From assembly GCF_002849655.1 (NCBI RefSeq), contig NZ_PDNW01000009.1, positions 62,001 to 126,000 on the forward strand: a stretch of 64,000 nucleotides of DNA, in the 5' to 3' direction. Below the pieces are notes generated by a model. The model worked only from the letters and a program-made list of their open reading frames with translations. It made no database searches and was not told where the DNA came from. The stretch is from Pollutimonas subterranea. GTDB lineage: Bacteria > Pseudomonadota > Gammaproteobacteria > Burkholderiales > Burkholderiaceae_B. Below are positions 1 through 8,717 of this stretch, in pieces. The first letter of the stretch is position 1. Every line of letters starts with the position of its first letter. Made by a program: the position numbers and the translations under genes.

Positions 1-375
1 AAGACTCTGCGCGGTTGCGGCGGCGATCCCGAGCGCCTTCTGCAGGGTGTGACTTGGCGCGTCACACATATCGGCCAGCAAGTGATCAACGACGCCACAT
101 TGGCGCATATTCGCTTTCTTGCAAACAATAAAATTGCGGGCAGCAGCGGATGTAACCTCTTTTTTGGTCAGTACACCCTGACCGGAGAAGTATTACGCCT
201 TAAGGACATGGGCAGCACCCGCAGGGCGTGTCCTCCCGAACTGATGGCGCAAGAGTCTGGTTTCTTGAAAATGCTGGCGTCCGTCAGCAGGTTCTCGTTT
301 GAGGACTCAGACGCACAGCAGCTGCTTTTGCATTCGGACGGCGCCGATATTCGGGTAGAAGCACAAGCGATGTGA
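1..375 (+). CDS. META-domain protein, 5' end outside the window
   Basis: The frame is open from base 1, so the gene starts upstream of the window. A GTG at 49 is in frame, but the residues before it (ending in RGCGGDPERLLQG) read like normal protein and precede a typical META-domain opening (WRVTHIGQ). The following pattern, with internal GSSGCNLFFGQYTL and MGSTRRACP, fits the HslJ/META family, small proteins usually found in the envelope and linked to heat or antibiotic stress. The exported part, if any, cannot be seen. The gene ends 12 bases before the convergent phosphatase gene. The family call is good; the function is only inferred. Confidence 0.75.
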   Translation, partial: KTLRGCGGDPERLLQGVTWRVTHIGQQVINDATLAHIRFLANNKIAGSSGCNLFFGQYTLTGEVLRLKDMGSTRRACPPELMAQESGFLKMLASVSRFSFEDSDAQQLLLHSDGADIRVEAQAM

Positions 376-386
376 GCCTGGCGTCG

Positions 387-2366
387 CTAGGCGCTGGCGC
401 TTGGTTGCTCGGTAGTCGCCGTTGCGGAGGCGGGCTGGTTGGGCTCAAGGAAGTGAGTGGAAGGGCGGCCATCGGCATTGTGCTGCACGATGCGGGCGGG
501 CCGGCCTTGCGTGTCAAGCCACACTTGGCCGATTCCCGCACTGTTCCATAAGCGTTCGCCACGATGGCGTTGGTCAGGCAGGCGCGGAAGAATTTTGAGG
601 TCCCGGCGCTGGGTAAACCAGTTCAGCGGTGAGCGCGGTGCGTAAAGCCAACGGTTGAGGCGATCCAGCCAGTCGAGCAGCCTTCGCGGAAATTCGTTCT
701 TGATGCCGCTGCTTGTGATCTGCCAGATATGCGGCGTGCGGTCCCGGTCGCGAACCTGCACATCGTAGGCGAAGGAGTAGTGCACGTCGCCCGACAAAAT
801 AACGTAATTGCCCGGAGTGCGGGAATGGCGAAATATGTTGAGCATGACACTGGCTGCGCCGCGATGTGCCATCCAATTTTCGGCATCGACGGTCAGTGCC
901 TGACCCCCGAAGGCGAATACCCGTTGTACGACCTCGATCAGCTTGACGCCAAACATGGGCGTTGGCGAAACAATTACGGCCGCCGTTTCATCAAGCAATT
1001 CATGCTGCAGATCGGTCAGCGACTCCCAGTCCATGAGTCCCGAGGGGCGGCTGGGCAATCGTCGGCTGCGCCAGCGACGCGTGCGTGTATCGAGCACGAT
1101 GACAGTCGGTTGCGTGCGCAACACGTAGTCCCACTGGCCAAACGATAGCAGCCGACCGATCAGCGCGTCCTGCGCGGCGGCGTCGAGCCGGTCAACGGCG
1201 TCTGGCGCGGCTGTCAGTGCGTCCATGTCGTCAAGCAGCGCGCCAAAGACATCGGGACGGTTTCCCCAGCCTTGGCACAGCATGTAGGCCATCAGGGCAT
1301 TGCCCACGATGCGCCGCGAAAATGGATGCTCATAGGCGGTGGTTTCCCACTTGGCCGAAAGATTCCAGTCGTCGGTGATGTCGTGATCGTCAAAGATCAT
1401 CAGGGTTTGAACGTGGGCGAGCAGGCGTGCGGCGTTCGGCAGATCGCTACGGAAGCCTTGCAGGGCTTTGGCTTCGTTGCGCCAGCGGCGCGCATGCTCG
1501 GCGTCCAGTACGGGAATCGGTGGCTGGGGCACCAGTTGCCATGGCACCGGTGACCAGACCAGCAGATACATAGCCATCACCTCGGCCAGCGTGACAAGGT
1601 GGTTGTGCGCATTGGCCGTGGTGAAGATCGGCTTCTCCACGCCGCCGAAGAAACGCTCGCGCAGCGCCTCGTTGGACTTGAATGCGGGCAACAGGTCTTC
1701 GCGGCGGTAATAGCTCGCAGGGTGGGCGTAAAGCGCTACGCTGTCCGCGACGACAGCGCCTTCAAGGCACTCGCCATATAGGCCAAGACGACGGATCAGT
1801 GCATGGATTGCAGCCAGCATGGGACCGGCCACGTCATCGGCATAGACCTGGTCGCCACACATCATGAGCATGGCAGGCCGCGCGTCGGCCCGGTCGATAC
1901 GTTCGGCCAACAAATCGTCGGCGCGTGCGAGCCCGTCGCGCGAGGGATGATGCGGCTTGCGGCACGAGCCAAAAAGTATGTCGTCGGCGCGGCTGCGCAG
2001 CACCAGGCTGGGCCGCGTCGCGCCATCATGCAGCAGGTGCGGCGCCCATTGGGCGATGTTGGCGTCGACGCCGCCGTCCAGCGCGGCGATCAGGTCGTAA
2101 TGAATCACCGTATCCTGCGGCAGCGGCTCGGGCAGGCTCACGTCGATTAAGTGCAAATAGGCATGGCGGCCGATAGGAAGGACCCGGCAGCATGTGGCGT
2201 CAAGGGCCAATTGCCTGGCTGGCTCACCGGTGGGCTCGAGCTGCAGCGTCAGGCGCAGCGGTGCGCTGCCGACGAGCCACAGCACGAGGCGGCCTGGCTC
2301 AAGGCGTCGCAAGATGGGGCCGGCAAGTACCGGCGGCAGGGAACTGGAAGTCGGAGTTTGAATCAA
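387..2366 (-). CDS. PhoD-like alkaline phosphatase family protein
   Basis: The 659-residue product has the metallophosphatase pattern of the PhoD family. GDQVYADD lies near residue 170, a DDHDITDDW metal-binding block near 325, and SGDVHYSF near 525. These supply Asp and His ligands for the metal site that hydrolyses phosphomonoesters or diesters. No Tat or Sec signal peptide is visible at the N-terminus, unlike classical secreted PhoD, so a cytoplasmic or membrane-associated role is possible. The start is taken as a TTG at 2366, because no ATG with a ribosome site is available nearby; the start is uncertain. It is a single gene, convergent with the META-domain gene. The substrate is unknown. 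Confidence 0.8.
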   Translation of the reverse strand: MIQTPTSSSLPPVLAGPILRRLEPGRLVLWLVGSAPLRLTLQLEPTGEPARQLALDATCCRVLPIGRHAYLHLIDVSLPEPLPQDTVIHYDLIAALDGGVDANIAQWAPHLLHDGATRPSLVLRSRADDILFGSCRKPHHPSRDGLARADDLLAERIDRADARPAMLMMCGDQVYADDVAGPMLAAIHALIRRLGLYGECLEGAVVADSVALYAHPASYYRREDLLPAFKSNEALRERFFGGVEKPIFTTANAHNHLVTLAEVMAMYLLVWSPVPWQLVPQPPIPVLDAEHARRWRNEAKALQGFRSDLPNAARLLAHVQTLMIFDDHDITDDWNLSAKWETTAYEHPFSRRIVGNALMAYMLCQGWGNRPDVFGALLDDMDALTAAPDAVDRLDAAAQDALIGRLLSFGQWDYVLRTQPTVIVLDTRTRRWRSRRLPSRPSGLMDWESLTDLQHELLDETAAVIVSPTPMFGVKLIEVVQRVFAFGGQALTVDAENWMAHRGAASVMLNIFRHSRTPGNYVILSGDVHYSFAYDVQVRDRDRTPHIWQITSSGIKNEFPRRLLDWLDRLNRWLYAPRSPLNWFTQRRDLKILPRLPDQRHRGERLWNSAGIGQVWLDTQGRPARIVQHNADGRPSTHFLEPNQPASATATTEQPSASA

Positions 2367-2717
2367 TCGGAGTATGGCAATCTATTGCGAGAAAGACTGA
2401 GCTAGTGTAAACGGATGCCCCGGGGCGTATAAAGGCGCACGGCCGAGTACATCCGTGCGTATCGACATGGAATATGCTTCGGCGTCGATGACCATTATCA
2501 ATGGACCCCATTCACGGCATTAAGTTTCAGGACGGCATGTCGTCGCACTGCAATGGTGTCGCACCGCACGCAGGTGAGGCGCAGGGTATTAGTATTGTTG
2601 CTAGCTACCTTTGGTAGATTTCGGGCATGATGCTAGAAAATCCGGCACTGTTATTGCATCCCATTTCGCTACAGACGATCCGCCATTCAACTCCTCGTGA
2701 AATGCAAAGGTGATTTG
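2367..2717. other. Intergenic region between divergent phosphatase and hydrolase genes
   Basis: About 350 bases separate two divergent genes and should hold both promoters. The only local symmetry noticed is a short inverted repeat, CTACC-TTT-GGTAG, at 2605-2617, which could be a weak operator. No RNA gene, small coding gene with a ribosome site, or convincing promoter was recognised. Confidence 0.4.
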
Positions 2718-3824
2718 ATGATCGATATATCCCGTAGAAGATTACTTTTGGGGTTCGGTGCAGCCGCTGCGACTTCGATGATGCCAGTGTTTGCCCAGCA
2801 GGCAACAATGCCACCCGTACGTATGGTCAAGACCAACGGCATCAACCTGGCGGTTTATGAGGCAGGGTCCGGTCCGGCCGTGGTCCTGCTGCACGGATTT
2901 CCTGGATTGGCGTTTTCCTGGCGCCATCAGATTCCGGCACTTGCCGCCGCCGGTTATCGCGTCATCGTGCCCGACCTGCGCGGCTACGGGCTCAGCGATA
3001 CACCGAAGGACGTTGAGTCTTATGATATTGCTCACCTGACGGGAGACATTGTGGGTCTGCTGGACGCACTTGATGTCAAGAAAGCAGTCTTCGTCGGGCA
3101 TGACTGGGGAGGATTGCTGGCTTGGCAGATGCCGCTATTTCATGAAGTGCGGGTTGCAGGGGTGATCAGCGCCAATACGCCTTTCATTCCGCACTGGATG
3201 CTGTGGCTGCACCCGGATCTTGTTAATCCTGCGTTGCCCGAAGGCAAGACTTTCGTCGCGGACCCCAATGTCGATCCAATCGTGCAGATGCGGGAAATTT
3301 ACAGCTCGGAAATGTACGTACTGAAGTTTCTGAATGGCAAAACGGCCGACACCGTGATGAATCGCGATCCGCGTGGCACCGTGCGCGGTTCAATGCGTAA
3401 AGATCTCATCACGTCTGCGGAGTGGGGCAAGCTGCCACCAGCAGTCGCGCACATGGAATATTACGGACAACCCCTGCCTGCCAAGTTGCCAGGGCGAGAT
3501 GTCTTGAATGCCGGGGAGCTGGAATTCTACGTCGAGCACTTCGAGCGCACTGGTTTTACACCTGCCATCAACTGGTATCGCAACCTGTCGCGCAACTGGA
3601 AGGCAGGGCTCGATGTCGATCAGACCATTCGCGTCCCGTCCATGATGATTTCGGCGGCTCATGACGTGGTACTCAGGCCAAGCATGACAAATGGCATGGA
3701 CGCCTACGTAAACGATCTGGAGAAGCATGTTATTGCCGACTGCTGGCATTGGACCCCGGAGGAAAAACCACAGGAATTCACCCAACTGGTCACCTCATGG
3801 CTGGAACGACGCTTCCCATCGTAA
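2718..3824 (+). CDS. Exported alpha/beta hydrolase, epoxide hydrolase-like
   Basis: The protein (368 residues) begins with a twin-arginine type signal containing SRRRLLLGFGAAAA and an Ala-rich stretch ending near FAQQA, so it is probably exported folded by Tat. The body is an alpha/beta hydrolase. It has the oxyanion segment HGFPG, a DLRGYGLS block and the nucleophile elbow GHDWGG near residue 129, where Asp is the usual epoxide hydrolase nucleophile. The C-terminal WHWTPEE supplies the catalytic His. A GTG lies seven codons earlier, but the ATG at 2718 is preceded at good distance by AAAGGTGA and gives a compact signal peptide. Haloalkane dehalogenase-like activity is an alternative. The substrate is unknown. 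Confidence 0.8.
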   Translation: MIDISRRRLLLGFGAAAATSMMPVFAQQATMPPVRMVKTNGINLAVYEAGSGPAVVLLHGFPGLAFSWRHQIPALAAAGYRVIVPDLRGYGLSDTPKDVESYDIAHLTGDIVGLLDALDVKKAVFVGHDWGGLLAWQMPLFHEVRVAGVISANTPFIPHWMLWLHPDLVNPALPEGKTFVADPNVDPIVQMREIYSSEMYVLKFLNGKTADTVMNRDPRGTVRGSMRKDLITSAEWGKLPPAVAHMEYYGQPLPAKLPGRDVLNAGELEFYVEHFERTGFTPAINWYRNLSRNWKAGLDVDQTIRVPSMMISAAHDVVLRPSMTNGMDAYVNDLEKHVIADCWHWTPEEKPQEFTQLVTSWLERRFPS

Positions 3825-3973
3825 AGCTAGCCGATTGACGGTTGTGGCGTAATTTCGCCAAAGCCGCCGGTTTTGCAACATCAGGATTTACAGCTGACGT
3901 TCAAGAGGTGTGCGCTAAGCCTGCTGGGCTCATAATGCATATTCATAAGTAACTCGCACAGAGGGGTAAACCC

Positions 3974-6265
3974 ATGCCGATCGAGCCATCCGACGAAGAA
4001 AGCTCCAACGCCTCGCAACCCAAGGCGCAAGCGCCGGATGCCGGGACCGGGACGCCACATCCGCCGCTGGTGCGCGACCGATTCGGTGGCACGCAACGCC
4101 GGCATGAGCGGCAAATCGACGACGATGCGCCGGTGTCGCGCAGTGATCTCAGCAAGGGTCCCCAAGAGCTGCTTGAGCACCGCACGGCCCATATCAACTG
4201 GGGCGTTTTGCTGATTTCGTCGATAGTGATCCTGGCCTTTTCGATCTGGGCCATCCGCGTGCCCAACGAGGCCCGCACGACGATGAAGATGGCCGTCGAT
4301 TGGATCGCGTCAAGCCTCGGATGGTACTACGTGCTCACGATGACTCTTGTGACAGGGTTCGTGCTCTGGGTCGCGTTTTCCAAGGAAGGCGACGTGCGGC
4401 TCGGGCCCGACCATTCCCGACCGCAGTACAAGCTTGGGACCTGGGTCGCAATGCTGTTCGCCGCAGGTGTCGGAATCGACATGCTGTTCTACTCGGTGAC
4501 AGGTCCAGTCGCGCAGTATCTGTATCCGCCTTCCGGTGAGGGCGGTACATCGGCCGCGATGCGGGACGCGGTTGTCTGGACGATGTTTCACTATGGCATC
4601 GCGGGCTGGTCGGTGTATGCACTGCTTGGCATGGCCATGGGGTATTTCGCTTATCGATGGGGTATGCCCCTGTCGATTCGGGCCGCCCTGTACCCGCTGC
4701 TCGGCAAGCGCGTGCGAGGCCCCTTGGGCGACGGTATCAGCATCATCGCCCTGGTCGGTACCGTATTCGGCGTCGCCACTTCGATGGGCATCGGCGTCGT
4801 ACTGCTGAGCGTCGGTTTCTCGCTACTTTTTGGCCTGGAACAGGGTCTGACGCTGCAGATCGCGCTGGTCATCGGCGCGGTGGTCCTGACCATCGCGGCC
4901 ACCACGTCGGGCGTGGACCGCGGCATCCGCTGGATCTCCGAACTCAATCTCTGGAGCGCCGTGGCAATGATGATCTACATCCTCGTTACCGGACAGACGG
5001 CATTTCTCTTGAATGCTCTAGCCGAGAACATCGGCCGGTTCATTGTTACGCTTCCTGAACGCACAATGCAGACCTTTGCCTATGAGCCCGGCGGCGCCGA
5101 GTGGATGGGCGGATGGACGCTGTTCTTCTGGGCGTTCTGGCTTGCGTGGGGACCTTTCGTCGGGGTGTTTCTTGCACGCATCTCGAGGGGGCGAACGCTG
5201 CGCGAGTTTGTGATTGCGGCGATCACCGCACCGGTGCTGTGCGACTTCATCATCGTCTCGCTGTTCGGCAATTCGGCCTTGTATCACGTGCTCCAGGGCA
5301 ACACGATGTTCGCCGAGCTGGCGATCCAGAGCCCGGAACGCGGTTGGTATGCGCTGCTGGAGATGTTTCCGGGCGCCATGTTTCTTATCGCGCTGGCGAC
5401 CTTGTCAGGCTTGCTTTTTTATCTCACGAGCGCTAACTCAGGTGCGATGGTCATGTCCAATTTCTCGGCCTCGATTCCGGATCCCTCGCACGACGGGCCG
5501 AAGTGGCTGCGCATCTTCTGGGCCATGCTTACCGCGGTACTCACCGTGGCGATGCTGTTCGCAGGCGGCGTAACGACGATGGAGTACGCGACGCTTATCT
5601 TCGCATTGCCGGTAACTATCATCGCCTACCTGACAATGGCGTCCTTCTACAAGGTACTGCGGATGGAGCGGGCCGAGCGCGAGGGGCAGGTGTTGCGAAA
5701 GCCGTCCATGGCCGCGACCGGCGGCCATGTGCCCGAGCGGTCCTGGAAGCAGCGGCTTGAACAGCTACGTGCGTTCCCGACGCTGCGGCAGGCCACCCAG
5801 TTTCTCGAGCGCACGGTGCGTCCGGCGCTCGACGACGTCGCCGCCGAGTTCCGGAACCAGGGCTACAAAGTCGAGCGCAGCGCCATGCTGAACGCGAACG
5901 GTATCGAAGAGCCTCTGTTGCAGGTGTTGATGGATACGTTCCGCGCCTTTCACTACCAGGTCGCCATCGTCGAGGCGCCGGTGCCGATGTACGGTGGGCG
6001 GATGACGCGTGAGACTGACGTCTATTACCGGCTCGAGGTGTTCACGCAGACCGGTTCAGGCGGCTATGACTTGATGGGCCTCACCAAGCAGCAAGTGATT
6101 GATGATGTGCTGGAGCGATATGAGGCTCATCTTGCGTTCCTGACCTTCTCCACGGAAACCGCCACGGCGTCAGTGCTCACACCGTCGGTGTTGCCCAAAG
6201 ACCAACAGTCTGCCGTGCCTAAAGACGCGGGAGATATCCAGAATCTGGGTGAAACGAAGAAGTGA
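3974..6265 (+). CDS. BCCT family betaine/choline/carnitine transporter
   Basis: The 763-residue protein has a hydrophilic N-terminal arm of about 75 residues, a twelve-helix membrane core to about residue 570, and a soluble C-terminal domain of about 190 residues. The core carries the BCCT signature rich in Trp (WTLFFWAFWLAWGPFVGVF) and a glycine stretch (TSMGIGVV). BCCT proteins import quaternary ammonium compounds such as choline or glycine betaine, driven by H+ or Na+. The long C-terminal domain resembles that of BetT-type choline carriers, where it takes part in osmotic gating. The ATG follows GAGGGG. No betaine-synthesis genes are adjacent, so the substrate is inferred only from the family. 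Confidence 0.9.
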   Translation: MPIEPSDEESSNASQPKAQAPDAGTGTPHPPLVRDRFGGTQRRHERQIDDDAPVSRSDLSKGPQELLEHRTAHINWGVLLISSIVILAFSIWAIRVPNEARTTMKMAVDWIASSLGWYYVLTMTLVTGFVLWVAFSKEGDVRLGPDHSRPQYKLGTWVAMLFAAGVGIDMLFYSVTGPVAQYLYPPSGEGGTSAAMRDAVVWTMFHYGIAGWSVYALLGMAMGYFAYRWGMPLSIRAALYPLLGKRVRGPLGDGISIIALVGTVFGVATSMGIGVVLLSVGFSLLFGLEQGLTLQIALVIGAVVLTIAATTSGVDRGIRWISELNLWSAVAMMIYILVTGQTAFLLNALAENIGRFIVTLPERTMQTFAYEPGGAEWMGGWTLFFWAFWLAWGPFVGVFLARISRGRTLREFVIAAITAPVLCDFIIVSLFGNSALYHVLQGNTMFAELAIQSPERGWYALLEMFPGAMFLIALATLSGLLFYLTSANSGAMVMSNFSASIPDPSHDGPKWLRIFWAMLTAVLTVAMLFAGGVTTMEYATLIFALPVTIIAYLTMASFYKVLRMERAEREGQVLRKPSMAATGGHVPERSWKQRLEQLRAFPTLRQATQFLERTVRPALDDVAAEFRNQGYKVERSAMLNANGIEEPLLQVLMDTFRAFHYQVAIVEAPVPMYGGRMTRETDVYYRLEVFTQTGSGGYDLMGLTKQQVIDDVLERYEAHLAFLTFSTETATASVLTPSVLPKDQQSAVPKDAGDIQNLGETKK

Positions 6266-6299
6266 CGCTGCGGGCGAATCGGGGGGCATCTATATAGCG

Positions 6300-6701
6300 C
6301 TACAGGCCGCGAAACGGCTCTATCGCGTAGTGCCACACAGCCCAGGCGACGGCCGCCCATACCACAACGACGAAAACGACGCCCCACTGGCTGCGTGGTT
6401 TGCGTCCCTCGCGTTCCATCCATTCGGCTGCCTTGAGCCGGCACTCTGCTAGCACTTGTTCTGGAACGAGTTGGATGGCCGGCCAGATCAGCATTGGCAG
6501 TAGGATGACGTCGTCCAGATAACCCAAGACGGGGATGAAGTCTGGAATCAGGTCGATGGGGCTGAGGGCATACGCCACGACGATTACGCACAACGCCTTG
6601 GCGAGCAGAGGAGTATTTGGATGCCGGTAGGCAAACCACAGCGTTACGCCGTCGCGCTTGAGGCGGTGCGCCCAGGCGCGAAGCGTTTCAAGAAGGGTCA
6701 T
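6300..6701 (-). CDS. DUF1232 (YkvA-like) membrane protein
   Basis: The 133-residue protein has the DUF1232 core, seen as YALSPIDLIPDFIPVLGYLDDVILLP near residues 45-70. A hydrophobic segment precedes it and a C-terminal membrane helix (VVFVVVVWAAVAWAVW) follows. Members are small inner-membrane proteins without a settled function. It lies 45 bases downstream of an unknown gene on the same strand and converges on the BCCT gene. The start ATG at 6701 is the only good candidate. The family call is secure; the role is unknown. Confidence 0.8.
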   Translation of the reverse strand: MTLLETLRAWAHRLKRDGVTLWFAYRHPNTPLLAKALCVIVVAYALSPIDLIPDFIPVLGYLDDVILLPMLIWPAIQLVPEQVLAECRLKAAEWMEREGRKPRSQWGVVFVVVVWAAVAWAVWHYAIEPFRGL

Positions 6702-6746
6702 GGGGTTTGTTTGATATCGGCTGGCGCGTGGTGGAGATTATCGGCG

Positions 6747-7229
6747 TCAGCCTCGCGCGGGATGCCCGCCACGCTTCTTGAAAAATACGTCCACCTTATG
6801 GTGCCTGGCCTGAAGTTTTTCTTTCGACAGTGAAGGGGCGGCCAGGAAACGCTCGATCCATTGCCTATCGACCTTGTCTAGAAGGGTAGGATCCAGGGTC
6901 TGCAGGACAAGGTAATACTGATAGGCGCGTAGTGGAACATCGAGCGAGACGGCGCGGCGCGCGAGAAAGTGGGCGCCGTCCGCCGCTGGAGCGTATGTTG
7001 GTGACGCATCGGCACGATACCGGTCCAGGGCGCTGCGGCGCAGCTTGGGTTTGTTCAGGCCTTTGAGTAGTCGCCCGCGCCACCGGGTAAAGCGACTGGC
7101 ATCTTGCGTCCATTGTTGTTGCTGGTACACGGCGCGGATGACGTCGCCGGTGTCCAGTTTGACCTCATACTCGCCTTCATGGACGGGCGACGGTTGCAGG
7201 GCTCGCCAGGCTTCCCGTTTGAATTTCAA
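6747..7229 (-). CDS. Hypothetical protein, TTG start
   Basis: I do not recognise this family. The 160-residue reading begins LKFKREAWRALQPSP and includes EYEVKLDTGDVIRAVYQQQQW, which looks like a small beta-rich domain. It then becomes helical and basic, ending in KKRGGHPARG. The frame is open further upstream (to an ATG at 7424), but that part overlaps the K+ channel gene and reads like non-coding sequence. The TTG at 7229 is preceded by AAGGGA at suitable distance, so it is preferred. No membrane segment or signal peptide is seen. It may be cotranscribed with the DUF1232 gene 45 bases downstream. Confidence 0.55.
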   Translation of the reverse strand: MKFKREAWRALQPSPVHEGEYEVKLDTGDVIRAVYQQQQWTQDASRFTRWRGRLLKGLNKPKLRRSALDRYRADASPTYAPAADGAHFLARRAVSLDVPLRAYQYYLVLQTLDPTLLDKVDRQWIERFLAAPSLSKEKLQARHHKVDVFFKKRGGHPARG

Positions 7230-7350
7230 GGTGCGTTCCCTTATAGCAGCTCGCTGCGATGATAGGATTGATCGAAGGCCATGGTGTATTATTTCTTTAT
7301 TCCGAGGCAGCCGAGATCCTGATAATGCCGTGTCCCCCAACAAGCGAGAG

Positions 7351-8265
7351 TTAGCGCTCATTGAGGTCTTGCGCGAACGGAGGCAGCTTTGTGCCACAGT
7401 TTCGACAAAACTTTGCTGTTTCATCGAGCCCAGTCGTAAGGCATTCCGGGCAGGTACGAGTATTCGGCCGGATAATAAATCGTTGGGCGGTCATTTCTGA
7501 ACTGATGATTCCGGTAGGAACAGCCAGAATGCTCCAGCCCACGAGCATATTAATTGAGGTGATTGCTCTCCCGAGATCCGTTTGTGGCGTTATATCTCCA
7601 AAACCCACAGTCGTGACTGCCGTAATGGCAAAATAAACCGAAGTGGGAATGCTGCTGAAGGCAGAGCCCGGACCGCCTTCTATCACGTAAAGCAACGTAC
7701 CATTAACAATCACGATTATTGCAACGACCGATAAAAAAATAATGATCTTGCGCTTACTGGCCAAGAGGGCGCTGCCTAACATCGCGTACTCCTCCATGTA
7801 AGCAGCGAGCTTCAGAAGCCGGAAGATCCGTAGTAACCGCAATAGACGCAGGTCGAAGAGAGCATGTAGTTCCGGAATAAAAAAAGCGGCATAACTGGGC
7901 AGAATGGCCAACAGATCCACTATTCCGTAAAAGCTTTTTGCGTACCTGAATGGGTGCTTCACGCATGCCAGGCGGGCGATATATTCAAAAGTGAAAGCTA
8001 CAGTAAAAATCCACTCGAAAGCGCGCAGGCTCGCGCCATATCGTATGTTTATTGTGGCAACGCTATCCAGCATCACTACTGCCACACTGAGCAATATGGC
8101 TGCGATCAGCACAAAATCGAACCACCGACCGGCTCTCGTATCGGCTTCAAAAATAATCACGAACAAACGGTCGCGGAATGGTGACTCCGGCTTGCCAAAA
8201 TATGTGGCGCCATCTGACCTGGCCAGCGTGCGTGGCGGACTATCTTTCGGTGCTTGGGTTTTCAT
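7351..8265 (-). CDS. Voltage-gated-type potassium channel with C-terminal zinc ribbon
   Basis: The 304-residue protein has the six-helix layout of a voltage-gated ion channel. An Arg-spaced S4-like helix (RLLRLLRIFRLLKL) lies near residue 145, and the potassium selectivity filter TTVGFGD near residue 215 follows a pore helix. After S6 comes a short cytoplasmic tail with two Cys pairs (CPECLTTG and CRNCG), which reads as a zinc ribbon. The channel conducts K+ across the inner membrane; gating by voltage is inferred from S4. The codon use is more AT-rich than the genes to the left. It sits just outside the left edge of the tRNA-Met island, so it is not part of the repeat-bounded element. Confidence 0.85.
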   Translation of the reverse strand: MKTQAPKDSPPRTLARSDGATYFGKPESPFRDRLFVIIFEADTRAGRWFDFVLIAAILLSVAVVMLDSVATINIRYGASLRAFEWIFTVAFTFEYIARLACVKHPFRYAKSFYGIVDLLAILPSYAAFFIPELHALFDLRLLRLLRIFRLLKLAAYMEEYAMLGSALLASKRKIIIFLSVVAIIVIVNGTLLYVIEGGPGSAFSSIPTSVYFAITAVTTVGFGDITPQTDLGRAITSINMLVGWSILAVPTGIISSEMTAQRFIIRPNTRTCPECLTTGLDETAKFCRNCGTKLPPFAQDLNER

Positions 8266-8424
8266 TTACGCATTTCCATTAACAATACGCACCATTGCAA
8301 TACCCCGAAGGCGTCAGTGCGCGGCTATATTTCCTGTTGCATTCCACAGTATCGCCGTGCCGTAACAGCCGATCAAGGTCGCTTATGCCGGATGTAAGGA
8401 GCAGGGTACGGTTACCGGTATTCT

Positions 8425-8441
8425 TGGTGGCGCATCCCTGA
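8425..8441. repeat. Left attachment-type repeat (copy of tRNA-Met 3' end)
   Basis: The sequence TGGTGGCGCATCCCTGA is identical over 17 bases to the last 17 bases of the tRNA-Met gene at 11903-11919, including the encoded CCA. The copy is not part of a complete tRNA here. A duplicated tRNA 3' end is the usual footprint of a tyrosine-recombinase integration, so this is taken as the far junction of an island extending to the tRNA. A few bases before it (ATTC) are also shared, with one base shift. Confidence 0.8.
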
Positions 8442-8585
8442 CGCTTAGGATATTTTCCGATAATTTCGATTACGAAACTTAGCCTCTATGTGATGTATTG
8501 ATGGGTGCTAAAAATGGGCAAAATGAACATTCTTAAGAAGAGTAAGACATAAATCCGACAAGCAGTGATTGAATCATACGTTTTT

Positions 8586-8703
8586 AAGACAATTTGGCCA
8601 GGGGTGTATGCTGAATCAACCTGTAGGCCGACAAACCTTATATCTGTCGATTAATACATTTTTTAGACAAATAGTGAGACAATAAAAGGGTTTTCAGACA
8701 GAT
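8586..8703. promoter_or_regulatory. Candidate operator repeats upstream of AbiEi-like/Fic gene
   Basis: Four copies of the motif AGACA lie before the start at 8718: AAGACAA at 8586, TAGACAA at 8664, GAGACAA at 8676 and CAGACAGAT at 8695. The last has an inverted partner, ATCTGTC, at 8642-8648. AbiEi-type proteins are known to repress their own promoters by binding repeats, and the downstream protein has an AbiEi-like N-terminus, so autoregulation is a reasonable inference. Confidence 0.4.
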
Positions 8704-8717
8704 ATGTTGAGTGTGGC

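Larger units (their letters stand above)
8266..8717. other. Intergenic region carrying the left island boundary and AGACAA repeats
   Basis: This 450-base stretch has no credible gene. It contains the left copy of the tRNA-Met end repeat (8425-8441) and then an AT-rich stretch. Near the Fic start that stretch holds AGACA motifs at 8587, 8665, 8677 and 8696. It should also contain the promoters of the divergent channel and Fic genes, but none can be assigned with confidence. Confidence 0.5.

Noticed and set aside
7991-8365. Antisense frame over the K+ channel
   Set aside because: It is a shadow of the channel gene, whose membrane helices and filter motif are unmistakable.
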